A stretch of DNA of 64,000 nt from Lolium rigidum. Taxonomy: Eukaryota; Streptophyta; Magnoliopsida; Poales; Poaceae. The notes beneath the pieces are model-generated. The model worked only from the letters and a program-made list of their open reading frames with translations. It did not search any database and had not been told where the DNA came from. A program made the translations under genes and the position numbers. Shown here piece by piece: positions 57,021-64,000 of the stretch. Location of the stretch: assembly GCF_022539505.1 (NCBI RefSeq), contig NC_061513.1, positions 352,637,696 to 352,701,695 of the forward strand. Direction: 5' to 3'. Every line of letters begins with the position of its first letter. Position 1 is the stretch's first letter.

Positions 57021-60000
57021 TGTCACATCCCGAAATTTTCTAAATTTTGGAATGTGAAATAAAAATAAATTAAATGCTTGATTGTTTGAATTTGATTGAA
57101 AATTCACAAAGATTTAAAACTTTTTAAACTTAATTACAAGTTAATTCCAAAATAGTGTTTTCAAAGACTTTTGGTTTTAAAGTATTTTCAAAATTAACAT
57201 ATAGGCCAAATGTATATAATGATTATTTTGTTTTCACAAAAGGATATTAAAAAGGTTTTTGCAAAATATAGAGTTTTTATAAAACTTGGTTTTGAAAAGA
57301 TTTTCCAACAATGCTCTATTTGGTTCGAAGGTTTTGAAACTTATAAAAATATTTTATTTGAGAAAACATTAAATCCTAAAAGGGCACTATAGCCACATAG
57401 ACATGTATGTCAAATTTTGGTTTTATAAAGTTTATATTTTGTTCCAAATTTAGTCTCATATTGAAGCATTTTTCATAACGAATCCAACGGTATCTTATTT
57501 GCATTTTTCTGATTAATTTTGAACCTCCAAATATATTTTTCCAATTTCAAAAAAAAAAGTTCGGCCAGGCCGAACGGCCCACCCGGCCGAACGGCCCACC
57601 CGGCCGAACGGCCCAGCTGCCGCCTGGCCCAGCGCCGCGGCCCAACTCCTTCGCCCCGCCCCCGGTCCACCTCCCCACCGCCTCGCCCTGGCCCAGCGGC
57701 CCAGCACACCCCAGCCCAACGCGCCCCGCACGCCCGCGCACGCGCGCCACCGCAAGCCAAGCCACCAGGCGCCTGCACTCTTTTTCTTTTCTGTTTAGTC
57801 CCACCTCGCCCCCTTTGAACAAATTCGCTCCAGTCTCAGCCTATATAAAGACCCCCAGGGCAGCTTTAAACGCACACCCAGCGCAGCTGCGCCTCTCTCC
57901 CTCTCTCCGCGCGCAGCGCTGCTGCAGGCTGCCCCGCGACGCACATTCATCACGCAACATCCGCAACGCGAGAAGCGCCGCGACTCGACGCATTCCTCGC
58001 CTGGTAATAATTCGTAACTTCACAATTTTATTTCGTTAGATCTACACCTCCGTTTAGAATAGTGGTTCTTCTGTTAAGTTTCTAATTAGATCCTCTACAA
58101 TTTTCGTGTAGGAAGTTTTTCCATCCGAGCAACTTGTTCGGACAACTTTTCGTACACCATTAGAATTGTAACCACTTAGGTCTAGTTTTGTAAAATCCAT
58201 ATCTTGAGTTCTACACGTCGGTTTCCGACAAACCATATACCGTTGGAATCAGCAAATCACGTAGATCATGTTAGACATTTTGCATGTCAGTTTCGCCCAC
58301 TCTATTTTCGCGGTATCCCTTTGTTCCGCGACATCGTCTATGAAATAAATCCTACAGACTTTTTTCGAGAAATTCTTTTGGCGATACGCTTGTAATGGAA
58401 TTCTCTACAACTTCCGTGTAGAGATGTCTTTCATCCGGAAAACTTCTTCTAATGACTTTTCACGAAAAGTGTAGTCCTATAACTGGTTTCGACATAGTTC
58501 CTTTAGGCAAAATGATCCTTATGATCATACCCATCTTCTAGCACCAGTTATAATTCTTTATCATGTTCATAGATGATGCATAACTTAGCCATGGTTGTCT
58601 AGTTCATATTATTCAATAACAATTGAGCTATTTGAGTAAGTGGTGACCAATCTTAGCTATGGATTTTCCCTTGTGCAAGTGTTATGTTGAGTCACTATAC
58701 TACATAGCAAATGTTTTGAATCCTTGATATCCATTAGCATCCTTGACCCACATTGTCCATATCGTTCTTACATTTTCAACCTCATGACCATTTAATCCTA
58801 TTGGCTTATATTGAACTATTCAATTTACAAATGAGTTGATTGAGTAATTCAACATATCACAAATCCATACCTAAGCCTATGTGTAACTCATACTATCTTA
58901 ATAAGTGTTGTCACACTTTACCAAATAGTATTTTGAGTTGCGTCATTGAGACTCATGTGATTTCATCACATGGATCATTTCAATTACCCAATCTTGAGTA
59001 GAAAACAACCATTGATCATAGGTTCTTATCAATCATTTTTCTTCTAAGCACTTGACTTAGATAATCATTTCCTTTTTCAAGTATTTGACCCATTCATTCA
59101 GTAACTCCAACTCATATCTTGCAAGCCAAACCTCATGCCACACCTTAATACCATAGAGCGATTTCCGATTATTGTCTTGTTGATTTTGTTGTTGTTGTTG
59201 AATGGTGTGTTTATGTTGTGCTATATTTTATCTTATAGTTCGTGTGAAGAACGACGTATTTTTGTTAAGAGAAGTGAACGCGCTTCGACTACCAAAAAGG
59301 CAAGTGACATTCAATTCCTACCTATTTCATTATGCATTAGTGTTTTTCAACTAGTATGCATGGTAGGATTTTGTTTTTAAAAGAAAAGTGTTATGCTATG
59401 CTTAGCAAACCCTAGTAGTGTGTAGCTACTCCTGAACCTATTAATAGGATACCTTATTTTTGCTCTGCAACATCAAATGCCAAATGATGTTTCATTGTTT
59501 CGATTGTGATGGTTTGAAAAGTGAAAATTAACAACCCTTAATGAATCACCTGGGTGAATTGTTTGAGTGGTGGGCGGCTGCTCAGGGCTCCGATCCACGG
59601 GGATGGACCGGTGGACGGGTGGGTGCCCGAGAGTGCGCGGTTGAATAGGGGTTGCCACCCAGGATTAAAGAGATTATTATGTCGCCCTTGTTTTAGATAG
59701 CTTCCGAGTGCAACCACAATACATTATGGGCTCTGTCTTAGCTAAGTACTTAGTGGGAAACCTCGCCTAGGGTACCGCCAGTGGGTGGAGTTTCAGGGTA
59801 CGGGCGGATCCGGTAGGTAGAGGGGCTACTAAAGAAAAGCTTCGTGGTGACCTTGTTCTGGCCTTAATGAAGATGAAGAATTTTGGCAAAAAGGCTTGGT
59901 TGCGAATTGTGGGTAAAGAGCGCAACCTCTCGAGAGTTAAACCTAAGATCTTAGCCGTGTCCCCGGTTATGGACAATTTGAGCTACTGGGCAGGGAATGT

Positions 60001-60599
60001 ACGGAGGAATCTCATCACCTTTTATGAATGTATTTAAAATTTGATCAACTTTGAAAAAAACTCATGGGAGATGTAACCATGTGATTATTCTAAAACCCAT
60101 GGAGGAAGATTTTCAAAATGTTTTGTTTTAAATAAAATGTAGGATAAAATTGGCTTTATGCAAATTTGCCTAAACTCCACTTGCCAAATATCATGTAGAT
60201 AGTCATGCCCAAAACTGCCACCATATAAGTGTCATTTGCCAGTACATCATTGTACTGACCTCCATTCGTGGGGCTGCATATTCAAACGTGCAGGTTATTC
60301 TGAAGATGAGTACTAGTAGGATCTCGAGTCTACATTCCAACATGACTGCCTGTGGCACATGAAGATGATGAAGGCTCATTGATGATAAACATTTCCGCTG
60401 TGTTTGTTCTGAACATTGTTGAGCTAGTCCAGGTGACTATGCAATTTGTAAGGTTTTACTTTACCCTCTGGATCAAAGATGTAGTAATTTGATACTATTG
60501 CAATGATTACTATATTTTGTAATGTGTGTGCTATCAGTGATCCCGGGAATAGCACTATACACAGGTATCTTGCCTTTATTTAAAAGGTGGGATGCTACA
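57021..60599 (+). mobile_element. H, solo LTR
   Basis: H starts TGTCACATCCCG and ends GGGATGCTACA, an imperfect 11-bp inverted terminal match, with GCTGT on both sides (57016-57020 and 60600-60604). TATATAAAG at 57842-57850 is a clear promoter box on the plus strand. The 17-bp CCACCCGGCCGAACGGC-type repeat occurs near 57570-57615. No gag or pol is present. The interrupted reading frame resumes in phase after removal of H and one GCTGT. Confidence 0.93.
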
Positions 60600-61023
60600 G
60601 CTGTCATCAGCCGAAGAGATTTTCTGGCGGGAACACTCGAAGGCTTCAGCTGTCGCACAATTTCAGGATCGTGTTCATCAAGTCCACCATTTCTTCGACA
60701 AGTGCTACAAAGCCATGAGGGTAGTTTGGAAGACGATGTTCCCTTTAAACGCGATTCCCCCTACGTTGTTCACTTTGATGTCCGAGTTTGGGAATGCCTA
60801 GAAGATTCGAGACTTGGTGCGGGCTCAGGTTTTCGCAGGGGTCAGGTTTACATTTGCCCTTGTGCTTGCACGTTACCCCTCAGCGAATCTGCTTGCTATC
60901 GCCAACGCGATTGGTGACTTCGAGACTTTATATCCGAAGGTATTGCTTCCTGCCAATATAATTGTCGACAAGCTTGAGGAGTATTCGAAGGTACCTGAGG
61001 AAAGAGAAACTCCACAAGGGTGA
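60600..61023 (+). pseudogene. Antisense gene of E, last exon after H
   Basis: The frame continues as SSAEEIFWREHSKASAVAQF, then FFDKCYKAMRVVWKTMFPLN. In-frame TAG is at 60799-60801, after which KIRDLVRAQVFAGVRFTFAL and ANAIGDFETLYPKVLLPANI continue in the same frame to TGA at 61021. The TAG probably replaces CAG. With the upstream exons it gives a protein with an N-terminal domain, a central coiled coil and this helical C-terminal domain. Confidence 0.75.
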
Positions 61024-61847
61024 TTTCATGGATTAGGGTTGTTTTGTAAATAGGTTATTTTGGCTACTTCATCCAAGTGTTAGGATTGTTTAGCCGATTT
61101 TTTTTATTTGGTAGATACATGTATATGTACTTTTACCGTGTTGATGCCGTTGGCAATTTTTGAGGGAGCAAATCTTAATTGTCCGTTAAAGAGTTTTTCG
61201 TATTCGTTGGTCAGCAAACGTTTGAGTGATCAGCTCATGTTGCAGGTCTTGCTAAACCTATTGTATGTGCAACTTTGCTTTCAACCGATGTATGTTTCGA
61301 CAGTCACTCCCGAATATTTCAGGTGCAATGATTCTGCCGATGAGCCCGTTGTTCTTTGATATTTCCATAAGTGAAATATCGAACGTGGTTTGTGTTATGT
61401 GTATTTCCAAGCTCTTGCTACTTTCGGCGCTCGTAGAGGCATCTATAGCAGAGGGAGAGGTCATCGTCCTTATTTTTTGCATCCTTTAGCGCTCGTAGAG
61501 GCCTTTTCAGAGCACAATCTGTTGCCGCGTACTTCATTGCACCATTGTTCACCGAGAGGTGTAAGCAAAGGTTATGATGATGTGGATTAAGTGCTCCAAA
61601 TTACTGCATGCTTATCAAGGGATCAAAACTGAAATTCTCATTAATAAGGTAAGCACGAGACTAAAGGGCGAAAAAAGGAAGGCCCTGTTTATATAAAGGG
61701 AAAAATTGAACGCTAATAAATTGCTTAAGCAAGGAAAGGGTTCTTCTTATCTTCTGGCTTTTTCACCACGTCAGTGGTTGCTGCAGCGTTGTTGATTTCA
61801 CCAGGGGTCTGGACAGTGGTTGCCAACGTCTTGCTGTCTGCTATGTC
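61024..61847. other. E interior between antisense gene and gag-pol fragment, no gene seen
   Basis: 3' flank of the antisense gene. TAGCGCTCGTAGAGGC-type sequence occurs twice near 61425 and 61488. No convincing coding frame was found. Confidence 0.5.
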
Positions 61848-62123
61848 TCATGTGCCATCGACTGCCGAACCTTTTGCTACCGAAACTTTCGCTGCCGAAG
61901 CTTCTGCTACCGAAGCTTTAAGAGCAAGGTCAGCTGGCTTCTTCTTGGCTTCCCTGACATGTGTTTCCTCCTTGATTTCTTGTAACGTTAGCTTAGGCAG
62001 AGGGTCGACGATTTCTTGTTGTGACCCAAACTTCACAGCAATCCTCTGAAAGTCGCGATCACAATTGTCCGAGCGTGAAAAACTTCCATAGACTGTGATG
62101 TTTGTCCCGTTGTTCCCAGGCAT
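61848..62123 (-). pseudogene. E gag-pol junction fragment (Tat type)
   Basis: The minus-strand frame MPGNNGTNITVYGSFSRSDN, CDRDFQRIAVKFG recalls the segment between protease and RT in Tat-type gypsy polyproteins, where a 'PG..G.ITV.G....A..C' pattern is common. The C-terminal repeats of Ala, Glu, Val and Lys end at a stop at 61848. It is cut from its upstream part by A3 at 62151. The assignment is moderate because only one motif is seen. Confidence 0.5.
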
Positions 62124-62150
62124 TTTCAGCTTGAGGTATGCATAGTGCGG

Positions 62151-63835
62151 TGATGTCTACGTTCCCCCTCCTTTCCTGTAGACAGTGTTGGGCCCCCAAG
62201 AGCAGAGGTTTGTAGAACAGCAGCAAGTTTCCCTTAAGTGGATACCCAAGGTTTATCGAACTCAGGGAGGAAGAGGTCAAAGATATCCCTCTCATGCAAC
62301 CCTGCAACCACAAAGCAAGAAGTCTCTTGTGTCCCCAACACACCTAATAGGTGCACTAGTTCGGCGAAGAGATAGTGAAATACAGGTGGTATGAATAAGT
62401 AGTAGTAACGGCAACGACACCAGAAAAGTGCTTTGCCCGGGACGATGAAACAAGCAGTAGTAATGTAGCGAGTAGTAACGCGAGTAGTACGAGTAAACAA
62501 GCGAGTAGTAACTCAGCAGTATTTAGGAACAAGGCCTAGGGATTACACTTTCACTAGTGGACACTCTCAACATTGATCACATAACAGAATAGATAAATGC
62601 ATACTCTACACTTTTGTTGGATGATGAACACATTGCGTAGGATTACACGAACCCTCAATGCCGGAGTTAACAAGCTCCACAATAATGCTCATGTTTAAGT
62701 AACCTTATAGTGTAAGATAGATCAATAGACTAAACCAAGTACTAGCATAGCATGCACACTGTCACCTTCATGCATATGTAGGAGGAATAGATCACATCAA
62801 TATTATCATAGCAATAGTTAACTTCGCAATCTACAAGAGATCATGATCATAGCATAAACCAAGTACTAACACGGTGCACACACTCGTCACCTTTGCACAC
62901 GTGCAGGAGGAATAAACTACTTTAATAACAAATCACTAGAGTAGCACATAGATAAATTGTGATACAAAACATGTTGCAATCATAAAGAGATATAAATAAG
63001 CACCTCACTATGCCATTCAACAGTGAATAAGTATTCCGTGAAATATGGCCTAAGAGACCCACACGGTGCACACACTTGTCACCTTTACACACGTGGGACA
63101 AGGAGTCTCCGGAGATCACATAAGTAAAACTCACTTGACTAGCATAATGACATCTAGATTACAAGCATCATCATATGAATCTCAATCATGTAAGGCAGCT
63201 CATGAGATTATTGTATTGAAGCACATAGGAGAGAGATGAACCACATAGCTACCGGTACAGCCCCGAGCCTCGATGGAGAACTACTCCCTCCTCATGGGAG
63301 CAGCAGCGGTGATGAAGATGGCGGTGGAGATGGCAGCGGTGTCGATGGAGAAGCCTTCCGGGGGCACTTCCCCGCTCCGGCAGGGTGCCGGAACAGAGAC
63401 TCCTGTCCCCCAGATCTTGGCTTCGCGATGGCGGCGGCTCTGGAAGGTTTCTGTGGTTTTTCGTCGAACGCCCCGAGGTTTTTAGGTCAGGGGCTTTATA
63501 TAGGCGGAGAGGCGGCGCAGGAGGGCTTCTGGGGGGCCCACACCCTAGGGTTTGGTGGCCCTGTGGCCCCCCTCTGACCTCTCTGGTGTGTTCTGGATGC
63601 TTCCGGGGATTCTAAGATCTTTGGCGTTGATTTCGTCCGATTCCGAGAATATTTCGTTACTAGGATTTCTGAAACCAAAAACAGCGAGAAAACGAGAACG
63701 GCACTTCGGCATCTTGTTAATAGGTTAGTTCCGGAAAATGCACGAATATGACATAAAGTGTGCATAAAACATGTAGATAACATCAATAATGTGGCATGGA
63801 ACACAAGAAATTATCGATACGTTGGAGACGTATCG
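62151..63835 (-). repeat. A3 3' LTR
   Basis: On the minus strand it starts CGATACGTCTCC (TG mutated to CG) at 63835 and ends GTAGACATCA at 62151. The TATATAAA box lies near 63493-63500 on that strand. Confidence 0.93.
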
Positions 63836-64000
63836 GCATCCCCAAGCTTAGTTCCGCTCGTCCCGAGCAGGTAAAACGATAACAAAGATAATTTCTGGAG
63901 TGACATGCCATCATAAACTTGATCATACTATTTGTAAAGCATATGTAGTGAATGCAGCGATCAAAACAATGTATATGACATGGGTAAACAACTGAATCAT
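62151..64000 (-). mobile_element. A3, third family-A element, 3' end
   Basis: A minus-strand family-A element enters here. Its 3' LTR (62151-63835) is followed inward by the family polypurine-like AAGCTTGGGGATGC (inverted, 63836-63849) and by 3' interior sequence (to 64000) matching A1 and A2. It interrupts E. The target duplication should be TGCGG (62146-62150), with its second copy outside the window. Confidence 0.93.

Larger units (their letters stand above)
52357..62150 (-). mobile_element. E, Tat-like Ty3/gypsy derivative with antisense gene
   Basis: The left end is an LTR-like block (52357-52850, minus) preceded inward by a purine-rich CTCGGGGCTAC tract. Then come three diverged repeats, a multi-exon Transposase_28-type gene on the plus strand (antisense to the element) and a short minus-strand fragment near 61848-62123 resembling the gag-pol junction of Tat-type elements. 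A3 cuts it at 62151. The RT and integrase are not visible. The left boundary and the 5-bp target AGGGT (52352-52356) cannot be confirmed because the other end is outside the window. Confidence 0.6.

Overview
This window is grass genomic DNA, most likely from the wheat tribe (Triticeae), and almost all of it is nested transposable elements. The evidence is a CACTA transposon with TNP2-type transposase and GTGGCGCACC subterminal repeats, tRNA-Asp-primed Athila-like LTR elements beginning TGATACGTC, a chromodomain Ty3/gypsy element, spliced element genes and an assembly gap of 100 N. I see no ordinary host gene, no tRNA or rRNA gene and nothing prokaryotic. Most element boundaries were placed by matching target-site duplications (TSDs).

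Layout. A minus-strand Ty3/gypsy element, called G here, occupies 1-3116 and resumes at 51759-52356. Its gag is split by CACTA-1 (3117-51758, 48.6 kb including its insertions; TSD AAA). CACTA-1 carries a TNP2 transposase gene, a second four-exon gene whose reading frame appears intact, six tandem long foldbacks and a small gene for a hybrid-binding-domain protein with a C-terminal membrane segment. A1, an Athila-like element (12949-44238, TSD CCAAC), sits in intron 2 of the second gene. A1 contains element B (from 15842), which contains a small non-autonomous CACTA-2 (18473-20110, TSD AGA). The 3' LTR of A1 is split by a sister copy, A2 (24777-42610, TSD GTCAT). A2 contains chromovirus C (28939-39774, TSD GCTTA), and C contains a 130-bp LINE-type insert. 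Solo LTR D (48262-51385, TSD GGCGC) splits the right subterminal region of CACTA-1. To the right, element E (from about 52357, minus strand) carries a multi-exon antisense Transposase_28-type gene, which is interrupted by solo LTR H (57021-60599, TSD GCTGT). A third family-A copy, A3, enters at 62151 on the minus strand and runs off the window.

How the parts relate. TNP2 and the second CACTA-1 gene share a duplicated 5' leader exon with a conserved hairpin, and subterminal-type repeats recur between the two genes, so the pair may be co-regulated. The foldback array next to the hybrid-binding-domain gene is the most unusual feature: arm sequences change between copies while pairing is kept. 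Many coding frameshifts (TNP2, B gag, C protease and integrase, the hybrid-binding gene) lie at expected CAG/CTG trinucleotides, which suggests CHG-methylation-linked base-calling errors rather than real decay. Element names are working labels; no family name could be confirmed without a repeat library.
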